A DNA stretch of 64,000 bases from Hypholoma sublateritium FD-334 SS-4 (lineage: Eukaryota > Basidiomycota > Agaricomycetes > Agaricales > Strophariaceae): the NCBI GenBank assembly GCA_000827495.1, contig KN817533.1, positions 248,001-312,000 on the forward strand, given 5' to 3'. A model generated the notes under the pieces. That model was not told where the DNA came from. It did not search any database and worked only from the letters and a program-made list of their open reading frames with translations. Numbering within the stretch: position 1 is the first letter of the stretch; each line of letters begins with the position of its first letter. Below are positions 1 to 11,226 of this stretch, piece by piece. The translations under genes and the position numbers were made by a program.

Positions 1-483
1 GGATATCGTTTGTTACATCACGACTGGTGATCAGTCTAATTACTAAACGGACAAGGGTCAGCTAACGAGAAACACAGGTGAAGATAACACTGACTTTCAG
101 AGTCCTTCGTGCTCTCAGTTATTTGCTGGAGACGACTACCAACCTGCTTCGCCGTTCTGGATTTCCCAGTGGTAGCTAGAATATGCCTAGATATCGAGAC
201 GTTGCGTTTGGTGAACCGTCGAAGTGGTCGCCCACTTTTCGAGATCGGCCGGTATTTTCGTAGTCCTAGCAAAAGTTAGATAGCGAAATATGAAAATAGA
301 GTGTTGCAAACCGTCCAGCAATGCAGCCTCAAGGTGAGGTGGCCATACCGCTTCCTTCTTCTCTCCCCCTTTCCGATTCGACAACTTGTACGACTTGCGC
401 CCGGTGCGCTCAGAAGGTGACAGTAGGATGTTAGTGTTACTTTCTGTAAGAAAGGAGGAAGGCCCAATGTTTCGGGTCTGCAT
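1..483 (-). CDS. TEA/ATTS-domain transcription factor, N-terminal part (cut by window edge)
   Basis: Exons 483-312, 265-95 and 42-1 join in frame through introns of 46 and 52 bases; the gene continues beyond base 1. The first exon ends in VWPPHLEAALLDG and the second gives KYRPISKSGRPLRRFTKRN, then TGKSRTAKQVGSRLQQ. This is the three-helix TEA/ATTS DNA-binding domain of the AbaA/TEC1/TEAD family, whose signature is TGK-RTAKQVGSRLQQ. Such proteins bind CATTCC/T-like sites and often control development. ATG 483 is the first in-frame Met, because an in-frame stop lies just upstream. The third exon is inferred from a GTCAGT donor at 94 and a TTTAG acceptor at 43. The domain assignment is strong; target genes are unknown. 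Confidence 0.8.
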
Positions 484-564
484 TGCGACGGAAGTAGTGG
501 AATGAGTGTATAAAGATGGATGTGGGGTGGAATTAGGCCGTATGGGACTCGTCACAAGCACGAG

Positions 565-572
565 TTATTATA
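565..572 (-). promoter_or_regulatory. TATA-like box of the TEA-domain gene
   Basis: On the minus strand this reads TATAATAA, about 82 bases upstream of the first ATG of the TEA-domain gene. Position and sequence fit a fungal TATA box; no transcription start can be read from sequence alone. Confidence 0.35.
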
Positions 573-2135
573 GGTTCGTAACTCGGTTTTGAGTTTTGAG
601 ATCTGTTGAAAAGGTTCCGATCGAGTTTGTCCTTGATTATTTACCGGGATTTCCAGAATGGCTAAGAGCTGGATTACAAAGTCTGCATGCATGCATTTTG
701 CCCGATATATGACGTAGGGGAAGACACAAGATGGTGGCACGATGTCGGTGAAGCACGGTGAGCGCTGTCGAAATCGTATAGAAAATTGTGCGACAATTGA
801 ATTCAGACCTATCATGTAGCTTAACCAGCCCGCGCGGTATTTGTACGCGGCGAATTTGAGTCCACTATCTATCACACTGCAAAGTCGGCAAATGGTCACC
901 CGACATATTTAATCTATCATAATCGTGAGAGTTTTCCTTAAAAGGTGCGTTCGCCTCCCGATTTGTGAAGCGATATGTTTTCCCAGTGTTTTCCGTCCCC
1001 GAATTTCATATTGATCGCAGGCTACACGATGTGATGGCCCTTTATCAAAGTTCAGAAATAACACCTTAAAGGTTATATATCTGACTCAGCAAATACCAAA
1101 ATGAATCTGTCGCGATAAAGATTGGATAAAGAACTCGCGAACACCGAAATCACAGTTTTCAAGGACGATGTAGGATTTCGACTTGTAGCCTGCGAGTTAC
1201 CTAATGTTTGACTAGCGCGCGCTACAAACAGCCTCGATCAATAAAGAAGAGACGATCGCAGAGTTTAGCGAATTTCCTTCCGTCTTGCAGGCTTCTTCCG
1301 CTCCTCGCTTGCCCCATTCAACGCTGTGCTTGCATGTTCCTGACGCGTAAATGTCTCGAGTACCGTAGTCTTAGGGTAGTTCTGGTGCTTGATTAGCTCC
1401 AGCTCTAAATAAGCGATATCGACGACGAGCGCTAATGGAGAGCAAGGGATCGTCACATCAGCGTCTCTATGACGCCGTGCCACCCGGATACTTACTTCGG
1501 TTTGAGCCGGTCGCAGTGGCTAGCCATGCGGTATAACAGTCGGTATAATGTTGCGTAAAATCAGTAAAACTGCAGAGAAATATAAACAATGCATAGTTAG
1601 AATACGGAAAATATTAGATCCAAAGATACAGGCAGGGAACGTGGCGTTCTTAGGTGAATGTTGAGGCTACTCGGTTGAAAGAGCATATGATCATACAAGG
1701 GTCGAGAACAATGGCCAATGAGACTCGGCAATTTTAGATTGTTCGTTGGAATAGCACGGAGGAGTGTAAATAGAATTCGGAGGGCATTTTTAGCTCTGGC
1801 CGGCGCGTGCACACTTGTTTAACACATATCAGGGCTAGGGTGAAAGAAATTGTGATTGAGGGATATGCTAAAGAGCGTCGACTCCGATTTTGAGGAGTGA
1901 AAAGAAAGGAAGTATGGAATATTCCAGAGAAATAGAACAAAGGAGTGTGGAGATTCCGTGAGCCAGGACACAGGTACGGATGGCAAAAAAGAAATGACGA
2001 GAGCCCAGACGTTAATGAAACATTTAGAAATGTGGCGCAAGGTGTCATGGTAGAACCTTCGAGATGTAGGCGAAACGAGATGCAAGAAATAGGTGTCCAG
2101 TCCGTTCGATATGCAGTTGCGGAATCGCAAATCGT
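573..2135. other. Intergenic, no gene seen
   Basis: AT-balanced sequence with only short ORFs lacking codon bias or recognisable motifs. It should hold the promoter of the TEA-domain gene and the 3' flank of the gene ending at 2136. Confidence 0.5.
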
Positions 2136-3422
2136 TCAAAAGCGATTCTTGTGTATAGTGATTATGTTATGTACTTGGCGAACACGCATGGCTATCTTTT
2201 GCCACCAGCGGGGCACTTGCGATTTTCCATTCTCATCGGCCCCAACGGGATTGGCCTTCGCGCTTGTCGTTGATCGGTGCTCAGAAGCACGCACAGAGGC
2301 AGGTGGCGTTGCACGTGGGGTAACCATTTGCGACGAATAGACAGAGGGAGATTCTCTCCCGCTGGCGGACGCAGGGAGCATCCCCAGGTCAAACCAATTC
2401 ATGCCGCCTCGACGGCCCAGCCCGAGGTCCAGCGCAGCGTCAATGCCTAGATCGATTTCGACGCCGTTGTTCATCTGCGCCATCTGTTCCGAAGTCATCA
2501 AAGGAAGCACAGGTTTGTCGTCTTTCCGATTCGAATAATAGGGAGAAGGGGACTCCTCTTTTACGTCCTCGTCTGCGTTATTAGTATCAGTTGGCGTGGG
2601 CAGTTCCGGCTCACGAGTGGGTGAGAGAACCGTCTGCATTATACTATCCCAATCCTCGGGATTATTCAGGCCCAGCGCCTCGAGCGGGGCGAGCTCCGGG
2701 GGAGGTTCGTGGACAGACCTATCCTTGTGGGAAACAGATTCGGAGTGCGTGGAATGTGACAGGGAGGATGACATGTTCGACGAGTAGTTCCAGTCGGGAG
2801 AAAGAGACCTTTGAGATGGCCGAATAGCGTTAGAATCCAGTGACGTGGAGCGAGCAGCGGAGAAGAGAGCGCCGTCTTCCGCCACCTCTTCGCCGGAGAA
2901 TCCACCCCATTCGAGACGCCTATTACGGTCAATGGGAGTACCTCTCCCGGCGTATTTGATGAGGGGCCATGAGCCTCGTGTACCAGCCGGTACTGTCGAC
3001 GAAAGTTGAGGAGAGGATGCCTTTTTTGACTTTTTGGCACTCAACGAGGATGCGGCTGGGGTCTGAGAGGCAGAGGCGAAAGATATGGAACGCGAAAGAA
3101 TGGGCGAAGTAGGAGGGGACGGGGTTCTATCAAGTGGCAGATGAGATGTAGATGGTTGTGGGGACGTCGTTGGTGAGAGGCAAGTCAGGTCCAAGGCGAA
3201 ATCGGTAAAAACATCAAAGATGGAGGTGTCTATGGCAGATTCTGCTGGAACACGAATAGTCTCGTCATCGTTGTCTTCCCCGTGGAGCGATTCAGTAGTA
3301 AGCTGTTCTTGTACTGCGGCTACCGCTTTCGAGAGTGTTTCTGAGCGAGCTGAGGTAGCCCTAAGAAGTCACGGTCTCAGACGTCGTTACATATTTCGCG
3401 TGTAAATTAGAGGAACCTACAT
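2136..3422 (-). CDS. Unknown Ser/Pro-rich protein, ~408 aa
   Basis: The main exon runs 3360-2136. No in-frame ATG occurs near its start, but it opens directly after an acceptor (TTCTTAG). A 60-base intron (3361-3420, donor GTAGGT) would join AT at 3422-3421 to the G at 3360, creating ATG followed by ATSARSETLSKAVAAVQEQL; an in-frame stop precedes it. The model has 409 codons including the stop. The protein is low-complexity and Ser/Thr/Pro rich (SPTTSPQPSTSHL region), with acidic stretches (DNADEDVKEESPSP) and a basic, Trp-containing tail (PRWWQKIAMRVRQVH). No catalytic domain, signal peptide or membrane segment is visible. It could be a regulatory or scaffold protein. The 3' end could also be spliced differently. 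Function not recognised. Confidence 0.55.
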
Positions 3423-5376
3423 ATTCTGTAGCCTTATGCTTTATCCTGTTCTTGAAGGGTAAGAATGTTGCGAAGACGGGATGAGAAAGCGAGAAACTTG
3501 GCGGGTGCGAGAGTAGGAAGAACTGTAGCTTCGGGATGAGGAGAGAATGAATTCGCGGGGTGCGTGTTGGTACTCAGTGCCTCACCATCCAATCCACGGA
3601 GTGCTCCGCTGGGGTCTTATTCAATATAGAAATCTAGAATCACGACCTGAGCGGAATTTACGTCGTATTGAGGATAAATGAGCGGCGCAATCATCAGTGG
3701 CTTCGAGATGCGGAAGAAGAAGCTAAAATACACACCAGTCACACTCTAAACGTATACGAGGTGCTCGCGGACGCCGGAGTGTTGAGCAAGGACTTTTGGG
3801 TGCACATGTAAATCGTCCTCGAGGCCTTCACGCAACGAGGCAAAACATCTAACTAAGCCAACTGGAACATGGCGTGCATTTGGCCGAGCAATGTAATTGA
3901 CGTAAAAAGATAGCTGTATTTGTTACCCACCATTCCTTAAGCTTGATAACTTTGAAAAAGATAGGAGGCACGCACAGATAATCTCTCTCGACTAGGTACG
4001 TGATGTTGAAACGGGGTGCATGATGATGCACGACTGGCAGTGTTTGGTGGGTCACTGGGGGATCACGATGTTGTCTCGATCATAGCATGAATGATAGCTA
4101 GGGCGTGGCGCTTTGGACAACAAAACATACAAGGCGTTCAAAGCAACATTTTTGCCGAGCTAGAGGTCCTAGGAGGCACTTCCATCGCGGTAAGCGACTT
4201 GAGCACTCACCGGGGCCCGGAAGTCGATATTGACCCTATAACTTATAAGTACACGTCCATTATTACGAGTCAGCAGGGCTTCTTTGTGACGGACGTACCG
4301 TGGGATCAGGATAGATATTATTATTCTAAGCTTATGAGCTAGAGGTGCTTTAGATTTCTAGGATTGTTGTGGGTGTTATGTATGCGCTGAAGCGCTCCAG
4401 AAGTTGAGGATTTTGACAAGATTTTAAGTTGATTGAACTCGGATTGAGCCTGAGGATGTGGTTGGGATATGGCAATTGATTGAGAAAGACGTGGCTGGTG
4501 GTTGGTTCCCGGATCCGGCCAATACTTACCACGTGATGTATGTACATATCTACTTTTTGCCGCGCGACGCGAGTCGTCTAGAGTCTAGACTCGCTCTCGA
4601 GTCTCGAAGACTCGAACGACTGATGCCTCAGCCTGAGTCAAGCCTGAGTGCGATGTCTTAATTGCACCAATGGTCTATTTAACCAGTGCTGGTTATCTAA
4701 AATATATGCCGGATTAATGCAGAGGACAAACAACGATTCACTGCGAAATTCGAATGAAAGAAGAAAAAGGGCCCGAGTAGTAAGTACGGGTCCAAGTTGG
4801 GTCCAAGTCCCTCAAGGACCCAAGAATTTTCACAGACAGGTCATGCCGGCCTACGAAGCTTGAGCGCCAGGTAAACTTGCTCAGCGCTTAGTCCACTCAA
4901 GAGAACCTGGAAGCATGCATTTACCTTCGGAAGCCAGTCAAGTACTCGTGCTAGACAGCTTGAATGCAGACCTGCACAATGCGATATACTGGACTACTAA
5001 TTTAACGTCAGACGGATTGCGCTGGGAGACAGGTGACACTGACGCTGGAAATATTCATTAATGTTAGAGATCAGTGGCATATTTTAATCGGAAATAAGCA
5101 GAGTGTTGCGCGGTCGCCTCTAGGGCCTGATATATAATACCTCTTTCAATTGATAGCCGCCAACTTACAACCGGTCGCTGAAAGCTCTGATTACTTGCTT
5201 TCAATGCAATGCTCAATGATAATGAATTCCAGCCGATCAAAAGACATTGAATCAGAACATCGGATGAATTCAGGAGTTATAAATCAAAGGAAACAAGAAA
5301 AGCGACCGTGAAACCATGTACTATGAGTGCGAAAGGCATACCGAGACACTGATGCCATCGAGTCCTCCGTGGATGG
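3423..5376. other. Intergenic, no convincing gene
   Basis: Nearly 2 kb between the Ser/Pro-rich gene and the 3' end of the laccase gene. ORFs (for example 4091-4342) are short and lack motifs. The only visible structure is the palindromic GAGTC/GACTC cluster around 4571-4614. Confidence 0.5.
4571..4614. repeat. Clustered GAGTC/GACTC palindromes
   Basis: GAGTCTAGACTC at 4581-4592 is a perfect 12-bp palindrome. At 4598-4614, CGAGTCT and AGACTCG form inverted arms around CGA. A further GAGTC lies at 4571-4575. It could be a protein-binding cluster or a decayed repeat end. Confidence 0.5.
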
Positions 5377-8300
5377 TTACTGCTCGTCAGCCGGGAGAGC
5401 TTTGTATATTGGGCACAAGTCGAGCCATGTCTGCTTGATAATCTCCGACTGAGGTCCTGAGGTTTGGTCCACCGGGCGCTCAGCAAATACCGCAGCGAGT
5501 CCAGCTTCAAGGTGCCAATCTATTCAACGAGAAATCCATGTTAGTGGTCATGCGTGTTGAGTATCAATATATCATAGACGGAACGGACCGATGTCTATTC
5601 GATGAGGTTTTTGAGCATGTGGTAAGCCTGATATATCTGAATGACAAGGACTCTTGGGACGAACGGCAATGGAAGAACCTAATAATATGCCATCATGAAA
5701 AAACGAACGAATGTGAGAATACGGTCCGCTCACCATGGTCCCGGATTATCGGCCTGGAAGCGAATAATCACAGTGGAGCCTAGTAGAAAATATACGTCCA
5801 TGAGATATACGCATTCAGTAGCAGATGTCCGAGAATAATTACCGCTAACTCCAACTACATCACGGCGGGGAGGATTGACAAAGTTCAAAGGCCCTTGCAT
5901 AGATTGAACAACGTCAAATGCATGGCCGTGCAAGCTAGAAAATGATAAACGTCTAGATAGTCCAGGTATCACCCGGTGAGATAGTGCACTTACTGGAAAG
6001 GACTGCCAAAGAAATTGTTGCGTAAGTGACCTATGAATACGGCAAAAATACACAATGGCTTGTAATCTCACTGAATATGTCCTGTGATCCGGACAGTCAG
6101 AAACGTAACTGTACTCTCTAAAGGAGATATAATTACCATTAGGAGACCCATGGATGACAAGCTCAATTACTTCGTTACGATCGATTACAAATGTGTCTTC
6201 TGTGGTCGTGAAATTGTCTGGGCTTGTGAATCCATTTGCGATGATATTCAAAAGGGTGGGTAAATCTGGAGGCAAGTAAGAAATGTCATTTATTTCCCAC
6301 TGCCCAGTGCGTGAAATGTATCGTTAAATATCTCAGAGAATATATTTGGGAGAGGCATGGCGTACCATGAGTCTTCCGTTCTTGACCTGCATCCCAAAAT
6401 TGATGTCAATCGAGCGGTCAGCAGGAGCGCTTCCTCCGGGTGCGCCGGGGTTCACAAGAGCCGCAAGCTGGAATTCTTGGAGGAGATCTTGCACCCCAAC
6501 ATCCGCTTGAGTGGTGGGCTCGGCGTCGGGTGCACCTGCGTAGTGAAGGACTGCAAATACATCATTTGTATCCACTATTATCAAGTTACACCATCAGCGG
6601 TGTATAACTGCAATATATGGACACTCACAGTTCGGGTTGTCGCTGGAATGCTGAAGTGTCATAGGTCCCCGGATCCAGTAATTCGCAATTGGCTGATTTG
6701 CGTTAAGTACGACGGAATAGCGCTGTGCGACGTAGATGTCGAAGCCGCCAACCGTATGGGCAACGTGACTGATACCATCGACCTGTGAATGTCACCGCGA
6801 AGGTAAGCTTAGCATAAGAAAATTTAACATAGCTATTCCAGAGGTACCTCGATGATTGTCAAATCATGTCCTTCAATGGAGAAACGGAACGCGGCATATG
6901 CTGATATGTTAATCACTCGGAAGCGATAGCGTTTTCCTTGTTGGACATTGACACGCGCTCGGACCACTTGGGGACCGCCGACGAATCGTCCTACGCCGTT
7001 TATCAAACCAGAGTCGGGAATCTGAGATGCACCGTTGTTCCCGTTTGGTGTCTGACTTGTGAAATTATGAAATAAAGCATACCGGTTCGTCGTTCCCTTC
7101 GAGAAAGATGACTTCCATTTCAGGTGCAGGCTATGAGTAGGGCGAGCATAGCGCAGGTCAGAGTGTGTATGATGCGAAATAAACGAAACGTACGTTGTGA
7201 TACCAGTCGGCAAGGGTGATCACCGTGGTTGCGTCGTCGACATCATACAAAGAGAGGTGCGGGTCAACCGGATCTTATAAATTACTTTTATTCAAGATTT
7301 TCGCAAGATTTCCGGTTTATAAAACATCGCAAAATCTTGGGCTTACCATAGACAATCAGTGCACCACGGAGTCCATCAACATATTGAGACGAGAGATGAC
7401 TAATTTAACAGGATGGTCAGGATGAGATCCGATTTGCGAGCCGCCCCAACGGTAAGGGTTCGTTCGGATAGAGAATACAAATCGTATTCTCGTATTCTCA
7501 GTCTATATGTAGTAATGGATATTGTTGCGACATGATGTGACTGATGTGACTGATCAATCGCGGCAACGTTGCCGCATCGTCGGTACGCGTCAACATCGTC
7601 GTGTCTCGTCTCCTGGTCATCGTCCCGCCTTGCTCACTGCTGTTCCTTACATCCCACCATGGCTAAACAACGTAAAAAGTCTTTGAAAAAGGCTACACCA
7701 CCATCTTTATTGCCTGATTCTGCAACAGCCCCTGACTCTGTGGCAACTGCTACTGTAGAACCCTGTTCTTGGACAACCGAAGACGAGACCTGTTTTCTGG
7801 ATGCTCTCTTCGAAATCAAGGCTGAGGCAGGTGATGGGATGTCATTCAAGATGACCTCATTCAATTCTGTTGCTCTGCTTGTGGACAAAGGTCGTGTGAA
7901 AGGAGGGGTAAAGACGGGAAAGGCTTGTCAGAACAAGTGGACCACGGTGCGCCTATGGTGTTCTCTGCCCCTGTATATCATCTAATTACCTTTATATTCA
8001 CTCAATAGCTTCGTCGGACCTTTCGTGCTATTCAAGCTATCAAGGGAAAGTCAGGTTGGACCTGGAGCGATGAAACGGGTGCTTCAATCAGCCCAGATAT
8101 GGAAACGGCTTGGGCAGACTTCGTGAAGGCTGTTCCATGTGCTAAGCCCTTTATGCACCATGGCTGGTGCCATCTTTTGAAGATGGAGTTGCTAATGCCA
8201 GCTACGGTAAAAGGCAATCATGTCTTTCGCCCATCCCAGGGAATTATGGGCATGGACGTCGACTGGAATCATTCGCAGGAGTGGGATGATTTCCTCCCTG

Positions 8301-11226
8301 AAGATGATGATGGGTCTCAACCCGCTTTACCTGCATCAGATACACCTGCTGTCACAGCTCTAGTGGAGGAACCAGGGACCGTTCAACCTGTATGATTGGT
8401 TTCAATTTGTTTTGTCGATTTCATGACACTGATCGTACTGTGATTTTGTTCAGATTGTCCCTGCTACTCCTCTTCGTGCTGTTCGCCGACGTGAGCGAGC
8501 ACCTTCCTCTACACCTATGCCTCCTTCGAAACGTGGTAAGGTCTCCGGTCCAGAGAAAATGATCAAGGGGCTTAGTACGTCTATGGATCGTTTTGGCGAT
8601 AATCTCTGCAAGGCTTTAGCAGGTGATCCCTCTCAGAAGACTCCTCAACGCCACACCAAAGCAGTCACACGAGCCCAGGAAGAGGACGACTGGCTTGATA
8701 TGGACGACTGTCTTATTCTCTGCAATATTGTCGAGAATAATATCAAGGCTGCAGACGCTTATCTTGCCCTCAAGCCTGATAACGTTCCATTTCGCCAAAG
8801 GTGGATTCGGAGCAAGATTCATGAAGCCAAGTTGCTTGCCCTTACTGAAAACTGATTTTCTTTATTCCTGTTTTGATGCGCCCTGTATGCTATATTCTTC
8901 CTACTGTCTTTACATATATATACCCAAGAAATACTACAGTTATTCATTCTCTACATTAAAATCTTGTTCTAGAACCTCTGGGTGATCTCGTAAAAACTGC
9001 TGATAGCTCTCCCACATCTGTGTCGCTATTTCATCACGGAATTGACTGGCCCGTTCTTTCTCTGCCCGGGGTATTGCTCCTTCACCTCTCTCACCCTGCT
9101 GCCAGTCACCACCATTACCCTGTGGCCCTTCGTTGACATCAAATGGTTCAAGGTAGTTGTCCAAGTCCTCACTATCATTCTCCAGAATGAAGTTGTGGAC
9201 TGCTGCTAGTCCACATGGTATCAATGCCTGTATGTCCATTGGATACTGGGGAGCGCGGGTGAGAATTGCCCAACGTTTTTTCAGCACACCAAAAATGCGC
9301 TCAATAGCATTACGTGCTTGCGCATGGCGGAGATTAAAGAGTTCCTGCATATTGGCTGGGCTGAATAAAGATGTCAGTTGCTTCTAGCTGATGGATACAA
9401 GGCTATAAAGCTTACCGCACTGCTGCTCTACCCCACTCTGCAAGATGGTACCGCACCATACGGTATGGTGTCAATGCCGTATCACACAGCGCAAAGCCAG
9501 CATCTGCAAGATAGAACTTTCCCTCCGGAATCAGAAAGTCCATCAGCCGCGCATGCATAAACATGGTAGCATCTGCAATAGACCCTTCAAAACCACTAAT
9601 GAAGTAGAGGAATCGGAAATCAAAAGAGCAAACGGCTAGGCAATTTTGAGTGATTCCTCCTTTCCGATCTCGGGATGCATGTCGATCTGCAGAACTGACA
9701 AAACAGTTGATGTGTGTTCCATCAAACGCACCAAGGGCATTGCGAAAAAATGGCCAAAGCTTGGGATTTTTGGAGATGTAATCAGATGGAGGAGTGTTTG
9801 GGTTTGGAAGATGTAGATAGTGGTCGTAAAATGGGCCTGATGATACCGCAACAAGAATTGCTTGAAAGTATCTAGTGTTGACAAGTCACAAGCTTATTAA
9901 TTCTAAGTTTCAGTATTGAAAAAGGTGACTGACTTGGATATTGTCTCATTAGACCGTTGGAACCTCTCCCCCACATGTCGAATAGACAATCCTGTCACAC
10001 ATGTGTAGAGGAATATTGCAGCCTGCTCCTCGACAGTTACACCCTTTTTTGATGTCACCACATGGGCCAGCAAGGTTAAATTGGCACAAAATGCAGTAAA
10101 GACATGCAACCGCATGCCTAGCTCGCAGAAAATACGGTCCGGGTGGCCATGAATAAGCTCGTTGACCCAAGACATGCCAGAAAGAGATGAAGTGTGGTAG
10201 GGTTGGCTCCAATAGTTTGGATTACTGTAGAGTGCAGTGGCGATTCCAGCCAGTTGAACAAAGTATGCAGCTGCTGTGACTGCATGTCGAGTAGCCTCAT
10301 TTGTAGGAGGCATACTGAGCACAGTGACACTCTATAGCGGCGGGGAGGGGACAGAAGCAGCAAGCAAACGTCTGCGTAGCCCCTGTCGCGCCTGTTAATC
10401 TTGTTTGATCTAATCTACAATGGCCATCAATCCACTTTGGGATGTCACTCTGATATCACACGTTGTCATGCGGATTTGGGAATACGATCAAATAAGACGA
10501 GAATACGATTTGTATTCTCTATCCGAACGAACCCTAAACCTACCTGTGGTACCTGTCAGTCATGTGCGATAATTAGTCTTGTCCGTTTATTATGGTCAGA
10601 CATTCGAATTGACTTACCAAAAGGTTCCCGACTGCCCATTCAAAGGGACTAAAAATAAGCGATGCGTCTTGAGTCTTGGTGAAGCTCTAGTAGAGTCAAA
10701 ATCGCCTACTGTCATATGTGTACGAGTGACCTGGGGCAATAGGGCATTGGTTAACAAATGCAGCTACCCCCAAAAAATGAATTAAATATCAGATTAAATG
10801 ATACTAAGTACTCACGGCCATCCTCAGAAGCCGTCCTCATTTGAAACTACCAAGGATGACAGTCAGTCAAGGCACTCAGGTTTTCGATCTCGACGGAGGT
10901 AGACATACCAAGCCATGCCAGTGAATAGATGCACTTTGCCTTGGAGTTAACAAGCATTGAGACAGAATTGCATCGGAAGTTGATAATGAAATTTACCTCA
11001 TGGTGGGATTGGTGAGTGCGTCGTTGACTGTGATATGTAATACATCACTCTTGTTGGCCTGAATCAGGGTACCAGGGAAAATTCCGTTCACAATCACGCC
11101 AGCACGGCTGAAGCCGTCTGGTGCAACTTGGGAATTATCCAAGTTGAAGATGATGTCTACATCTGCAGCCTTGACGGAAGAATAGGCGAGGAAAAAAGTA
11201 AGCACAGTGAGAGAGGCAATAACCAT
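5377..11226 (-). CDS. Laccase (secreted multicopper oxidase), 528 aa, 20 exons
   Basis: Laccases oxidise phenols and reduce O2 to water outside the cell, typically in lignin and pigment chemistry. Exons: 11226-10997, 10939-10909, 10846-10816, 10763-10710, 10648-10618, 10552-10544, 7399-7347, 7273-7194, 7130-7083, 7021-6848, 6782-6629, 6574-6366, 6299-6137, 6081-6072, 6002-5994, 5934-5843, 5779-5734, 5678-5665, 5594-5589, 5519-5377. They sum to 1,587 nt with every junction in frame. [20 protein letters not shown] is a signal peptide. All four copper motifs are intact: HWHG (83-86), WYHSH (126-130), HPFHLHGH (426-433) and HCHIDWH (478-484). Leu489, ten residues after the T1 Cys, suggests a medium-potential class. 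Very short exons encode parts of motifs 2, 3 and 4. Intron 6 (7400-10543) holds a complete Harbinger element; without it the intron is 62 bases. The gene is probably still functional if that intron is spliced. Confidence 0.93.
7456..7493 (+). repeat. Left terminal inverted repeat of Harbinger element
   Basis: 38 bases, an exact inverted match to 10497-10534. It contains a short internal palindrome around GAATACAAATCGTATTC. Confidence 0.95.
7659..8855 (+). CDS. Myb/SANT-like DNA-binding protein of the Harbinger element, 356 aa
   Basis: Exons 7659-7946, 8009-8389 and 8454-8855 (288, 381 and 402 nt, all in frame). The N-terminus is basic ([10 protein letters not shown]). A Myb/SANT-like domain follows (roughly residues 30-150), with [20 protein letters not shown], then [19 protein letters not shown] and the [10 protein letters not shown] segment. 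An acidic linker ([10 protein letters not shown]) and a basic nuclear-type stretch follow. In Harbinger elements this second protein helps the transposase enter the nucleus and bind the ends. It is convergent with the transposase gene, their stops 84 bases apart. No stops or frameshifts are seen. Confidence 0.85.
8940..10313 (-). CDS. PIF/Harbinger DDE transposase, 418 aa
   Basis: Exons 10313-9934, 9871-9416 and 9360-8940 (380, 456 and 421 nt; 419 codons with stop). The N-terminal half has a helix-turn-helix ([20 protein letters not shown], then [11 protein letters not shown]). The catalytic DDE domain shows GAFDGTHI (D177), [10 protein letters not shown] (D250) and [14 protein letters not shown] (E299), plus the family segment [11 protein letters not shown]. 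The C-terminal tail is acidic. The reaction is cut-and-paste transposition, with TIR cleavage and insertion at TWA targets. The ATG at 10313 is the first in-frame Met. Transcribed in the same direction as the laccase gene in whose intron it lies. Confidence 0.92.
10497..10534 (-). repeat. Right terminal inverted repeat of Harbinger element
   Basis: Exact inverted copy of 7456-7493, followed directly by the TAA target duplication at 10535-10537. Confidence 0.95.

Larger units (their letters stand above)
7456..10534. mobile_element. PIF/Harbinger DNA transposon, complete, 3,079 bp
   Basis: The ends are identical 38-bp inverted repeats (7456-7493 and 10497-10534) starting GGGTTCGTTCGGATAGAGAA. 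The target duplication is TAA at 7453-7455 and 10535-10537, the 3-bp type expected for this superfamily. Inside are the two genes typical of Harbinger elements, convergently arranged: a Myb/SANT-like protein on plus and a DDE transposase on minus, both open throughout. Perfect TIRs and intact genes point to a recent insertion of an autonomous copy. It lies in intron 6 of the laccase gene. Confidence 0.95.

Noticed and set aside
5519..5678. Apparent two-codon deletion in the laccase HCHIDWH motif (HCHWH)
   Set aside because: A 6-nt exon at 5594-5589 with proper splice sites restores the motif, so the gene is not a pseudogene on this ground.
5994..6038. Apparent loss of the first copper His in HPFHLHGH (Ser instead)
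   Set aside because: Alternative in-frame splicing through 10-nt and 9-nt exons gives the intact motif.
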